Assembly (NCBI GenBank): GCA_016234805.1
Contig: JACRNU010000110.1
Coordinates: forward strand, 1 to 36,468
Source: Elusimicrobiota bacterium
GTDB lineage: Bacteria; Elusimicrobiota; Elusimicrobia; UBA1565; UBA9628
Direction of reading: 5' to 3'
DNA: 36,468 nucleotides
The notes beneath the pieces were generated by a model, which worked only from the letters and a program-made list of their open reading frames with translations, ran no database searches and was not told the origin of the DNA. Positions 24,535 through 31,742 of this stretch are shown here, piece by piece (positions within the stretch are counted from its first letter, which is position 1; every line of letters begins with the position of its first letter). Both the position numbers and the translations under genes were made by a program.

Positions 24535-25198
24535 TCCGAAACTCGCGAGTCCCGATCATCCGTGTCGAGACTTCCTTGCCTCCGGCCTCCAAGCGATGAG
24601 CTTCGTGCCCGACCACGTCCATCTCCCGGCCGAGAGGCGGGTTGCCCTTGACCCATGACATGTCCGATAGGATCTGGTGCCAGCGCAAGGTCCGGTCCGA
24701 AACCTTGAGGTTGAACAGGTAGAAGGACTCCATCCTGCTCATGGCCTGCCCCGCATCGTTGAAATTCCCGGCCCAGTAGATGTCGAGAGCCATGAGAGCG
24801 GGGACCACGACGCTGCATCGAGTCCCCTTGCCTCGGTAGTCCTGGAACTCCTCGTCCGCGGAATCGCGGGACTCGACGCGATGGCAGACCGCGAACTGAT
24901 ATCCCGTGGCGGCAGCGCTGAGGTCAGAGCTCCCGTCGCCTTCCCCGACCACCTGTTCCAGGATCTCCTTGAACCTTCCACCTGAGATCGTTTCCCCGGC
25001 AGCCTCCAGGGCGAATCCCTCTTCCCGATGAACGGAGGCGCTCTTGGCCAGGACAGCGGCCCGGCCCCTGAGCCCGGCCTCCCGTTCGACGCCGGCCCTG
25101 TCCAGCCAGGCCTCGGCGCTCCAGGAAGCCATGGCCCCTGCCGACAGGATGAAGCACGTCGAACAAAGCATCAGGACAAGCCGGCCGTCTTTCTTCAT
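24497..25198 (-). CDS. Secreted protein of unknown function
   Basis: 233 residues with a signal peptide (LVLMLCSTCFILSAGAMASWS). The mature part has three cysteines and Trp/Tyr-rich segments (YQFAVCHRVES, MALDIYWAGNFNDAGQAM, LRWHQILSDMSWVKG). I recognise no domain. The C-terminal 12 residues overlap the RhuM remnant on the other strand, so the true C-terminus may have been changed by that insertion. Its predicted promoter is leaderless (25205-25210). Confidence 0.65.
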   Translation of the reverse strand: MKKDGRLVLMLCSTCFILSAGAMASWSAEAWLDRAGVEREAGLRGRAAVLAKSASVHREEGFALEAAGETISGGRFKEILEQVVGEGDGSSDLSAAATGYQFAVCHRVESRDSADEEFQDYRGKGTRCSVVVPALMALDIYWAGNFNDAGQAMSRMESFYLFNLKVSDRTLRWHQILSDMSWVKGNPPLGREMDVVGHEAHRLEAGGKEVSTRMIGTREFRITVGFFSRPTPP

Positions 25199-25204
25199 CG
25201 ATAA

Positions 25205-25210
25205 AGGATA
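25205..25210 (-). promoter_or_regulatory. -10-like element, predicted leaderless start
   Basis: TATCCT on the minus strand ends 6 bases before the ATG at 25198. The same hexamer, also preceded by GC, stands 7 bases before the ATG at 27973. Confidence 0.45.
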
Positions 25211-25301
25211 GCCGATCAGGCCGCTCCGTTGCCTGGAGCATCAGGGCACCGGAGAGACGGCAATGGTCCCAGGGGAGCCTGGGCCCGGCCCCCCGATGGT
25301 T

Positions 25302-25310
25302 TGCTAACAT
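25302..25310 (+). promoter_or_regulatory. Extended -10 promoter close to a start codon
   Basis: TG-C-TAACAT ends 9 bases before the ATG at 25320. Transcription would begin about 2-3 bases before the start codon, so the GGAGGG at 25312-25317 would be mostly outside the mRNA. If transcription starts further upstream, that GGAGGG would be an ordinary ribosome site; both readings are open. Confidence 0.4.
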
Positions 25311-25319
25311 TGGAGGGAC

Positions 25320-25952
25320 ATGCGCAAGACGCTCCTGGTTTTCCTGTCAGCCTTCCTGCTCGCTAACCGGACCGCGGCCCTGTCCAACGACCTCTACCCG
25401 GACTTCCAGTCCATGAAGGAAGATCGCAAGGAGGGGGAAGACTACGGCATCCGCTTCGAGGACCGCCATTCCTCCGTGACGGTCTTCGCCATCCACGGAG
25501 GCAACATCGAGCCCGGAACCTCCCAGGCGGCCCTCGCCGTGGCAGGGAGCGACTGGAACTACTACCTCTTCGAGTGCCTCGGGACCTTCAAGGAGTGCCG
25601 CAAGCTCCATGTGACCGCCGCGCGCTATGATGACCCGGTCGCGGTGGCACTCGCCACCTCGTCACTTCTCGCCGTGGCCCTGCACGGCGCCCGCGACACC
25701 GAGCCGTTCGTCTGCGTGGGCGGGCTCAACGCCCAAAAGCGCGCGTCCATGGCCGAGAGCCTGCTGAAGGCCGGCATCAGCGTCGAGGAGCCCTGCAAGC
25801 GCCTGCCCGGAGCCACGCCCAAGAACATCGTCAACCGCAGCCGCGACGCCGGAGTCCAGCTCGAGATCTCCGTGCCCCTGTGCCGCAAGCTCGAAAAAGA
25901 CGAACCCTTCCGCAAGGCATTCAGCGCCGCGGTCCGCCGGGGCATGGAATAG
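25320..25952 (+). CDS. Secreted poly-gamma-glutamate hydrolase family protein
   Basis: 210 residues with a signal peptide (LLVFLSAFLLANRTAA). The mature part follows the layout of the phage-derived poly-gamma-glutamate hydrolase family (PghP, PF05908): FAIHGGNIEPGTSQAALAVA with the zinc-binding His/Glu, then YYLFECLG, LHVTAARYDDPVA, ALHGARD and VCVGGLNAQ, and NIVNRSRDAGVQLEIS near the C-terminus. The family has a zinc carboxypeptidase-like fold and cleaves gamma-glutamyl bonds. Length is normal. Its substrate here could be a poly-glutamate capsule of other cells, or another gamma-linked peptide. It is a single gene, convergent with the MFS gene and 3 bases from it. Confidence 0.8.
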   Translation: MRKTLLVFLSAFLLANRTAALSNDLYPDFQSMKEDRKEGEDYGIRFEDRHSSVTVFAIHGGNIEPGTSQAALAVAGSDWNYYLFECLGTFKECRKLHVTAARYDDPVAVALATSSLLAVALHGARDTEPFVCVGGLNAQKRASMAESLLKAGISVEEPCKRLPGATPKNIVNRSRDAGVQLEISVPLCRKLEKDEPFRKAFSAAVRRGME

Positions 25953-25955
25953 CGG

Positions 25956-27812
25956 TCAGGCTTTCTTGCGCGGGAAGCGCTTGGCGAGCCACGCGAAGAA
26001 GGGCACGCCGAGGCTGACCGCGGTGATGGCCACGGCCAGCCAGCTCAGCAGGACCGGCATGGACCAGCCCATGAAGAGCCCTGCCTGCATGAAGGCGAAC
26101 GGCGGCAGGGTGGCCAGGACCGGGACGATCGAGAGCCACTTGAACACATGCGGCTGGGCCTCGAGAGTGAGTCTCTGCTGGTAGAGCGAGCGCCACTGGA
26201 TCTGCATGGCGGTCAGGCCCACACCGAGCAGGAAGGAGGCTCCCAGGGTCATGGGCACGCTCTGGAACAGCAGGGACGCGGCAAGGAACGCGACCATAGT
26301 GCCGATGCCGACAGCGGCCCAGCCGCGCTCCGTGAGGGCCTTGCCGAACCTGGGGATGTAAGCCGTGGCCAGGGCCACCACCAGGCTTCCGACCGTGTAG
26401 AAGGCCACGATGGTGCCGTTGAGGGCCTGGCTCTTGAAGACCTCGAGGGCCAGGAAAGGCGCCAGGAACATGTAGAGCGAGAGGTGCGAGAACACCGTGA
26501 AGATGTAGGGGAGGTAGAGCATCCTTGGGAGGCGTGACTCCGTGCCTCCCTTCTCGTCCTCGCCTCCGGCCGAGCCCTCCTTCTTGAGCTTCATGAGCGC
26601 CAGGGGGAGCGCGCTCAGGAGCATCATGCCGGACATGATGGCCGCAGCCGGGTTCAATCCCAGCAGGGGGATGAGAGCGGCGATGGTGAGGGCCGCGGTG
26701 AGCTCCGCTCCCTCGAAGGCCGCGTAGAAGAGGGCGCCCGCCTTGTTGAGCCGGTCGCGGTTCTCCTGGCCCACGATGCGCGGGGCTATCTCCTTCTCCG
26801 CCACCCCGCGCAGGGCGCCGTAGATGAAGCCAGCCACCACGTTCGAGACGAGGAAATGGATGGGGGAGAAGACCCCGGTCAGGACGTGCGCGATCGGCAC
26901 GCTCAGGGCCACGAGCCCGTGCAGGATGTTGCCCGCCACATAGACCTTCTTGGCGTCGAATCGCTTGACCCACTTGCTGCCCAGCAGGCTTCCCGGCAGG
27001 ATGGCCACGAGGAACGCGGCCTGCGTCGTGACCGCGAACGCCAGCCCCTGAGCCGCGTAGGCGTAGAGCGGAGCGATGAGCGAAGTCGCCTCCTGGCCCA
27101 GGGCGTAGAGGTACTGCCCCGCGAGGTAGAGGTAGTAGGAGAACGGCATCGACCCCTTGGCCTTCTCCGGGGCCGGGGCCTGCGCCTCCGGAGAAGCGGT
27201 GATCGGGCCCGACTTGACGAGTTCAAGGCGGTCCTTGGACCGCGACGGCGAGACGGACCCGGACAGGGACGGCTCGACGGTCTGGGACTTGCCGGTCGTG
27301 TTCCCGTCGAAGAGCGAGTCGAGTCCGCCCTCGCCGGAACCCCGCTCCGCCAGATCCGCGCCCATATCCCGCAGGGCGCGGACCGAAGAATCCGCCTTCT
27401 TTCCCTCACCGACGACCGCGGCCTTTCCTTCAACAGCGGCGGGCTTCGAAGCCGAGGGCTCCGCCGCCGGGACCCAGAGCGAGACCGGGACAACCGGGAC
27501 AGGCAGGGAGACCGGCTGGATCCCGGCCGTTACCCCGGCCGGGCGGGGGAGAAACTCAGCGCCGGAAACCTGGACCTGCGGAGCAGCCAGGCCAGGAAGC
27601 CCGACCGTTGGAGAAAAAGCCGGAGAGCCCAAGTGCGCCAGGTTCCCGGCCGGGACACCCGCCACCCCGCGCAAGACATTCGCACCCGCGCCCTGCACTG
27701 TGGGAGCGGAGACCTTCCCGGTCCCGGCCGCGACCGTCTGGCCGAGAGCCGGAAGAGGGCCGCTCGTCCAAAGCAGGACGGCGACGATGACCGCGCTGGT
27801 GAAACGCTTCAT
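25956..27812 (-). CDS. MFS-type membrane protein with a signal peptide and long N-terminal extension
   Basis: 618 residues. A signal peptide (VIVAVLLWTSGPLPALGQ) and about 195 residues of Pro/Ala/Ser/Val-rich chain precede the transporter core, which begins near 221 (YYLYLAGQYLYALGQEATSL). The core has 10-12 hydrophobic helices and an MFS-like loop (GSLLGSKWVKRFDAKKVYVAG). The C-terminal half holds LGVGLTAMQIQWRSLYQQRL. The substrate is unknown. The extension should lie outside the cytoplasm if the signal is used, which is unusual for MFS proteins. Residues 25-37 (QT, then GKVSAP) and 164-169 (LDSLFDG) echo the extension of the S41-like protein. Confidence 0.8.
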   Translation of the reverse strand: MKRFTSAVIVAVLLWTSGPLPALGQTVAAGTGKVSAPTVQGAGANVLRGVAGVPAGNLAHLGSPAFSPTVGLPGLAAPQVQVSGAEFLPRPAGVTAGIQPVSLPVPVVPVSLWVPAAEPSASKPAAVEGKAAVVGEGKKADSSVRALRDMGADLAERGSGEGGLDSLFDGNTTGKSQTVEPSLSGSVSPSRSKDRLELVKSGPITASPEAQAPAPEKAKGSMPFSYYLYLAGQYLYALGQEATSLIAPLYAYAAQGLAFAVTTQAAFLVAILPGSLLGSKWVKRFDAKKVYVAGNILHGLVALSVPIAHVLTGVFSPIHFLVSNVVAGFIYGALRGVAEKEIAPRIVGQENRDRLNKAGALFYAAFEGAELTAALTIAALIPLLGLNPAAAIMSGMMLLSALPLALMKLKKEGSAGGEDEKGGTESRLPRMLYLPYIFTVFSHLSLYMFLAPFLALEVFKSQALNGTIVAFYTVGSLVVALATAYIPRFGKALTERGWAAVGIGTMVAFLAASLLFQSVPMTLGASFLLGVGLTAMQIQWRSLYQQRLTLEAQPHVFKWLSIVPVLATLPPFAFMQAGLFMGWSMPVLLSWLAVAITAVSLGVPFFAWLAKRFPRKKA

Positions 27813-27824
27813 GCTATATGAGGG

Positions 27825-27830
27825 ATTGTA
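27825..27830 (-). promoter_or_regulatory. TACAAT -10 element of the MFS gene
   Basis: TACAAT on the minus strand ends 12 bases before the ATG at 27812, predicting a leader of about 5-6 bases. The same hexamer is found before the GH13 gene. Confidence 0.4.
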
Positions 27831-27849
27831 TTCATCATCACGGCCCTAG

Positions 27850-27871
27850 GGTTGGGCCCTATGGCCCAACC
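27850..27871. repeat. Perfect 9-base palindrome in a divergent intergenic region
   Basis: GGTTGGGCC, four bases CTAT, then GGCCCAACC. It lies just upstream of the predicted MFS promoter and about 90 bases upstream of the AI-2E transporter promoter, so it would not be in either mRNA. Its place fits an operator. A direct repeat of CCCAGGCCC (27912-27920 and 27923-27931) follows. Confidence 0.5.
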
Positions 27872-27956
27872 TGGCGGCCTCATGGGACCCCTGGCCCGAC
27901 AGGCCTGAATGCCCAGGCCCAGCCCAGGCCCCCCAGGGGCCCGGCGCCCGGGAATT

Positions 27957-27965
27957 TGCTATCCT
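27957..27965 (+). promoter_or_regulatory. Extended -10 promoter, predicted leaderless start
   Basis: TG-C-TATCCT ends 7 bases before the ATG at 27973, so transcription would start at the start codon. No Shine-Dalgarno sequence is present. Confidence 0.5.
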
Positions 27966-27972
27966 TGGCTTG

Positions 27973-28977
27973 ATGCGCGACCCGCGGGTCATCTCCCATT
28001 TCCTCTTCGCCGTGCTCCTGCTCGGGACCATCCCGCTCCACCTGGGACCCCTGCTGCTGGCGGGCATGTTCTCGTTCATGGTCCTTCACCTCGCTTTCAC
28101 GGCCTTCAACCTGAAGCTGCGCAAGTTCTACGCCAAGTGGCTGGCGGTGGCGAGCTTCACGGCCGTCACCCTCGGCGTCTTCTGGCTGGTCGCCCATGTG
28201 GTGCGCCAGACCGTGGCCACCTTCCCGCAGATCGCGGTCACGGCCACGCCCAAGGTCATCGAGACGGCGCAGAAATTCGGGGTGCAGCTGCCCTTCGACA
28301 ACGTCAACGAGCTGCGTGGGGTCGCGGTAGAGGCGGTCAAGGAGAACGCCCTGGCCATCACCAAGTTCAGCAAGCTCCTGACCCGTCAGTTCTTCCACGT
28401 CGTGGTGGGCATCTTCCTCGCCATCCTCTACTTCCTGACGGACCACACCCGCGAGTACAAGTCCAACCTGTTCGACTCGGTCCGCAAGGAGTTCAACAAC
28501 AGGATCGACGGGTTCCTCTCGAGCTGCGAGAGGGTCATCGGCGCGCAGGTGATCATCTCGGGCATCAACACGGTCCTGACCGCGATCTTCCTGCTGTATT
28601 TCGAGATCCCCTACGTGGGGTTCCTCATCCCCGCGACCTTCATCCTGGGCACGTTCCCCATCATCGGGAACATCCTCTCGAACACCCTGATCGTGGCCAC
28701 CGCCCTGACGATCTCGCTCAAGCTCGCGGTCGCGGCCCTGGCCTTCCTCGTGGTCATCCACAAGCTGGAGTACTTCCTCAACAGCCGCATCGTGGGCTCG
28801 GCCATCGACACGCCCATGTGGCAGACCCTGCTCAGCATCCTCATCGGCGAGGCCGTGATGGGCGTGCCGGGCATCATCCTGGCCCCGGCGGTCTGGCACT
28901 ACATCAGGAAGGAGCTGCGCGCGGTGTCCGCGCTCCCGGAGCCTGCCGCCCCGGTCAACCCCGGCTGCGGCAAGTAA
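27973..28977 (+). CDS. AI-2E family transporter (PF01594, UPF0118)
   Basis: 334 residues from ATG at 27973; a TTG one codon upstream is less likely. Eight or so hydrophobic helices. The family layout is clear: two N-terminal helices (LFAVLLLGTIPLHLGPLLL), a soluble middle part, then FHVVVGIFLAILYFLTD, FEIPYVGFLIPATFILGTFP and the C-terminal LAPAVWHYIRK. Family members are permeases of varied or unknown substrate (quorum-sensing autoinducer-2, sodium/proton or others), so the substrate should not be assumed. It ends 3 bases from the convergent ECF operon. Confidence 0.88.
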   Translation: MRDPRVISHFLFAVLLLGTIPLHLGPLLLAGMFSFMVLHLAFTAFNLKLRKFYAKWLAVASFTAVTLGVFWLVAHVVRQTVATFPQIAVTATPKVIETAQKFGVQLPFDNVNELRGVAVEAVKENALAITKFSKLLTRQFFHVVVGIFLAILYFLTDHTREYKSNLFDSVRKEFNNRIDGFLSSCERVIGAQVIISGINTVLTAIFLLYFEIPYVGFLIPATFILGTFPIIGNILSNTLIVATALTISLKLAVAALAFLVVIHKLEYFLNSRIVGSAIDTPMWQTLLSILIGEAVMGVPGIILAPAVWHYIRKELRAVSALPEPAAPVNPGCGK

Positions 28978-28980
28978 GGC

Positions 28981-29601
28981 TCACCAATCCCAGGGCTCGC
29001 TGTCGCCGGAGAGCTCGGCCAGCCGCTTCTTGACGATGTCGTCCTTCTGGGCCTTGCGCTTGGAGATGCGGCCCTCGAGGTCCGAGATGTCGTCCTTCAT
29101 CTTCTGAAGGCGCTTGACCTGCAGGTCGAGCTTGGCGTCGAACTGCTCGGCGAGGGCCTTGGCGAGGTCCTTCTTGAGCGGTTCCTTGGCGTCGGCCTTG
29201 GCTGCGCGCATCTCCTTGGTCAGGCGCCGGACCTGGAACTCGAGCTTGAACTGGCGCTTGAGCACCTCCCGGGTCTCCGGGTTCTTGAGCATGGGGAACA
29301 TGTGCCGCAGCTTCTTGCGGAAGGCGGCCGGCCTCTCCTTGCGGACCCGGAGGAACTCGTCCTGCATCTCCGGCGCGGTCTCGCGGATGAAGTCCAGGGC
29401 CTCGCGCTCCTCGACAGGGTCGGCCTCCATGCCCGGGCCGCCGCGATGGCGTCCCATGGGTCCGCCCGGCTCGTCCTCATCCTCCATGGAGGGGGGAGGA
29501 GGGAGTTCCCCGCCCGCCTTGGCCTTGCCCTCGCCGGCCCAGGCCGCGGCTCCCCAGGACATCACGGCCATGGCCGCGCACCAAGAAAAGATCATCTTCA
29601 T
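28981..29601 (-). CDS. Periplasmic charged helical protein in the second ECF operon
   Basis: 206 residues from ATG at 29601, which has AAGGAGG 7 bases upstream; a TTG at 29619 would extend it over that ribosome site and is rejected. Signal peptide (WCAAMAVMSWGAAAWA). The mature protein starts with a Pro/Glu/Gly-rich part and continues as a long helix rich in Lys, Arg, Glu and Asp (LDLQVKRLQKMKDDISDLE). It has the general look of Spy/CpxP/CnrR-like periplasmic sensors or chaperones, but no LTxxQ motif is seen. It is 14 bases downstream of the anti-sigma gene and may feed the signal to it. Confidence 0.7.
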   Translation of the reverse strand: MKMIFSWCAAMAVMSWGAAAWAGEGKAKAGGELPPPPSMEDEDEPGGPMGRHRGGPGMEADPVEEREALDFIRETAPEMQDEFLRVRKERPAAFRKKLRHMFPMLKNPETREVLKRQFKLEFQVRRLTKEMRAAKADAKEPLKKDLAKALAEQFDAKLDLQVKRLQKMKDDISDLEGRISKRKAQKDDIVKKRLAELSGDSEPWDW

Positions 29602-29614
29602 CGCGCTACCTCCT
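29602..29614 (-). promoter_or_regulatory. Strong ribosome binding site before the periplasmic helical protein
   Basis: AAGGAGG lies 7 bases before ATG 29601. It fixes the start and shows that this genome does use Shine-Dalgarno initiation inside operons, in contrast to the leaderless-type gene starts. Confidence 0.7.
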
Positions 29615-29615
29615 T

Positions 29616-30104
29616 TCAACCCTGCTCCTCCATCTGTCCCGCCGCGCTCTCGAGCGCGTCGAGTTCATCGTCGATGTCCCCGGAATCCGCCGCCCCGCCC
29701 AAGCTCTTGGAGATGTCCTCGAGCTCCTCGCCCGCGGCCGCGACCTGGTCCTCCAGGCCGTTCGTCCACGCCAGGTCCTGGGGCTGATTACCCGGCCCGC
29801 CGAGGAACACCGCGAGCACGGCTGCCAGGACCAGGGAAGCGCTCAAGCCCACCACGGTCCGGGTCCGCAGGAGCCCCGGAGCCGCTTTGGCGGCCGGCGT
29901 CCCGGCCAGGACCCGGCTGTCGAGTTCCGGCCCGGGGATGAGCCGCGCTCCCTCGCAGAGACGGTGGCAGGCCTTGAGGCTCTCCAGGAAGGCTCGGCAT
30001 TCCCCGCAGCCGGCCAGCGTGCTCTCGAAATCAGCCTTGCGGCCGAAGTCGAGCTCTCCGGCCTCGAAAAGCAGGCAGAGCTCCTCGTGCTCAGGGCTAT
30101 GCAT
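29616..30104 (-). CDS. Membrane anti-sigma factor with a degenerate zinc motif
   Basis: 162 residues. The N-terminal domain is laid out like a ZAS anti-sigma factor, with Cys10, Cys33 and Cys36 (AGCGEC), but the expected His four residues before Cys33 is Thr29. One membrane helix (VGLSASLVLAAVLAVFLGG, about 84-102) and an acidic outer tail (DSGDIDDELDALESAAGQ) follow. It overlaps the sigma gene by 8 bases, so it is the likely partner of that sigma factor. Without the His it may not bind zinc, or it may use another ligand. Confidence 0.8.
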   Translation of the reverse strand: MHSPEHEELCLLFEAGELDFGRKADFESTLAGCGECRAFLESLKACHRLCEGARLIPGPELDSRVLAGTPAAKAAPGLLRTRTVVGLSASLVLAAVLAVFLGGPGNQPQDLAWTNGLEDQVAAAGEELEDISKSLGGAADSGDIDDELDALESAAGQMEEQG

Positions 30105-30690
30105 GGTGCTCCTCCACCGCCTCCCTCATCTTCAGGACCGCGTAGCGCATCCTTGCCAGGGCCGTGGAGAGGGGGCAATCCATGACCCGAGCGATCTCCG
30201 CGAATGAAAGCCCTCCGTGCTCGCGGAGCAGGAAGGTCTGCTGCTGCTCCTTGGGCAGGCGTTCCAGCACCGCCGCGGCCCTGGCCCATTGCTGACGGGC
30301 CAAAGCCTCGCGCTCAGGGCCGGGCTCGCCGGAATCCAGGCGCTCAGGAAGAGCCGCGCTCCCATCAGCCGGCTCCGCGTCCAGGGAAACGCACGCCCGG
30401 CCTGACTCACGCTCGAGCATGTCGAGGCTCAGGCGGTGCGCTATGGTGAAGAGCCAGGGCTGGAACCGTCCCCGGCTCTGGTAGGCGGGCAGGGCCTTCC
30501 ACACCTTGAGCCACACCTCGGCATAAGCGTCCTCGGCCGCCTCGCGGGACCGCAAGCGGCCCGCGAGATAGGAGAACAGCCTCGGCCCGTGGATCTTTAC
30601 CATTTCCTTGAATGCCTCGGGCGCTCCCTTGGCCGCGGCCGCGATGAGCTCCGAACCGCTGTCATCCAATGGCGCACCCTCTTCAATCAT
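30097..30690 (-). CDS. ECF-family RNA polymerase sigma factor (second cassette)
   Basis: 197 residues. Region 2 reads LFSYLAGRLRSREAAEDAYA and then EVWLKVWKALPAYQ, with GRFQPWLFTIAHRLSLD. Region 4 reads LERLPKEQQQTFLLREHGGL, then SFAEIARVMDCPLSTALARM. Region 1 and 3 are absent, as in ECF factors. It differs clearly from the factor at 4182-4733, so the two are not a recent duplication. Downstream overlapping genes are an anti-sigma factor and a periplasmic protein. It diverges from the phosphoesterase at 30765. Confidence 0.9.
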   Translation of the reverse strand: MIEEGAPLDDSGSELIAAAAKGAPEAFKEMVKIHGPRLFSYLAGRLRSREAAEDAYAEVWLKVWKALPAYQSRGRFQPWLFTIAHRLSLDMLERESGRACVSLDAEPADGSAALPERLDSGEPGPEREALARQQWARAAAVLERLPKEQQQTFLLREHGGLSFAEIARVMDCPLSTALARMRYAVLKMREAVEEHHA

Positions 30691-30740
30691 AACGTCCGTA
30701 GACCTGGATTATTGTGGACCTGACCGGCATAAGCAGATAA

Positions 30741-30749
30741 TGCTATATT
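30741..30749 (+). promoter_or_regulatory. Extended -10 promoter upstream of a phosphoesterase gene
   Basis: TG-C-TATATT ends 15 bases before the ATG at 30765, so the leader would be about 9 bases. The region from 30691 to 30764 is AT-rich and shared with the divergent sigma gene. Confidence 0.45.
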
Positions 30750-30764
30750 TTATCGCCTATTTTC

Positions 30765-31742
30765 ATGATGAGAATCGGACCTTCCTCGCTCCAAGGCCTT
30801 CCCAAGGAATCCGGCCTGGCTAGCCGCCGGCTGCTCGGACACTACAAGGCCCTCGAACTCACCATGGTCGGCTTGGTGGTCCTGGGAGTCCTGGTCCTGT
30901 TCGCGGCCTCAGCCGGCCTCCTGCTCGGCCTGGGGGGGAAGCTCCCGTTCTCCTTCCGCGCCGCCATCCTGTCTGCCGGGGCGGTCACGGCCCTGTGCAT
31001 GCTCTACGCCGGCCTCATCGAGAGCAGGACCCTCACGGTGAGGAGCGTCGGACTCACGAGCCCCAAGGTGACGGGAAAGGCCCTTCGATTGCTGCATGTC
31101 TCGGACCCGCACGTGGGCCGCTGGGGGAAACTTCATGAGTCCGTGGTCTCCGCGGCCAGGGAGCTCAAGCCTGACATCATCCTCATGACCGGGGACTACA
31201 CGGATGTGCCCTGCAGGCCCGAAGACGTCCGGCGGCTCATCGCGGCGCTCGCCGCCGTGGCGCCGACCCTGTGTTGCAGGGGCAACGGCGACTACCGGCC
31301 GCCTCCGGTCTCGAAGCTCTTCGAGGGGACCGGGGCCACGCTGCTCATCAACGACTTCCGCGAGCTCACCGCGGCCGGGACCCGCGTGCGCGTGACCGGC
31401 ATCGAACCCGGGCATGAGGAAGCGGCGCTCTCCGCGCCCAAGGCCGGACCCGGAACGCTCTCGGTGTGCCTCTACCACTACCCGGACCTCGTGCCGAGGC
31501 TCTCCGAGCTTCCCTTCGACCTCATGCTCTGCGGCCACACCCATGGCGGCCAGGTGCGCCTGCCGCTCATCGGCGCGGTGGCCAGCCTCTCGCGTGTGGG
31601 ACCGCGCTGCTGCAGGGGACTCTTCAGCGCCGGAGGCAAGCACGCCTTCGTGACCCAGGGGGTCGGGACCGAGAGCTACGGCGTGGCCTCCCTGCGCTTC
31701 CTCTGCCCGCCGGAGGTGGTTTTGATAGAATACCGTCCATGA
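30765..31742 (+). CDS. Membrane-anchored calcineurin-like metallophosphoesterase (second copy)
   Basis: 325 residues; the first two codons are both ATG. Hydrophobic segments at about 33-55 and 63-85 anchor it. Motifs: Asp114-x-His116 in HVSDPH, G-D at 143-144, G-N at 173-174 and CGHTHGGQVRLP near 255. As in the gene at 202-1176, the His of GNH(D/E) is missing: the text is GNGD, with Gly175 at that position. The shared layout (two helices, then IE-x-x-x-LxVR before the domain) marks the two as paralogs. The substrate is unknown. The stop overlaps the next start (ATGA). Confidence 0.85.
   Translation: MMRIGPSSLQGLPKESGLASRRLLGHYKALELTMVGLVVLGVLVLFAASAGLLLGLGGKLPFSFRAAILSAGAVTALCMLYAGLIESRTLTVRSVGLTSPKVTGKALRLLHVSDPHVGRWGKLHESVVSAARELKPDIILMTGDYTDVPCRPEDVRRLIAALAAVAPTLCCRGNGDYRPPPVSKLFEGTGATLLINDFRELTAAGTRVRVTGIEPGHEEAALSAPKAGPGTLSVCLYHYPDLVPRLSELPFDLMLCGHTHGGQVRLPLIGAVASLSRVGPRCCRGLFSAGGKHAFVTQGVGTESYGVASLRFLCPPEVVLIEYRP
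31723..31731 (+). promoter_or_regulatory. Extended -10 promoter inside the end of the phosphoesterase gene
   Basis: TG-A-TAGAAT ends 7 bases before the ATG at 31739. It lies within the coding sequence of the upstream gene, so the downstream gene may be read both from the operon mRNA and from its own leaderless mRNA. Confidence 0.45.
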
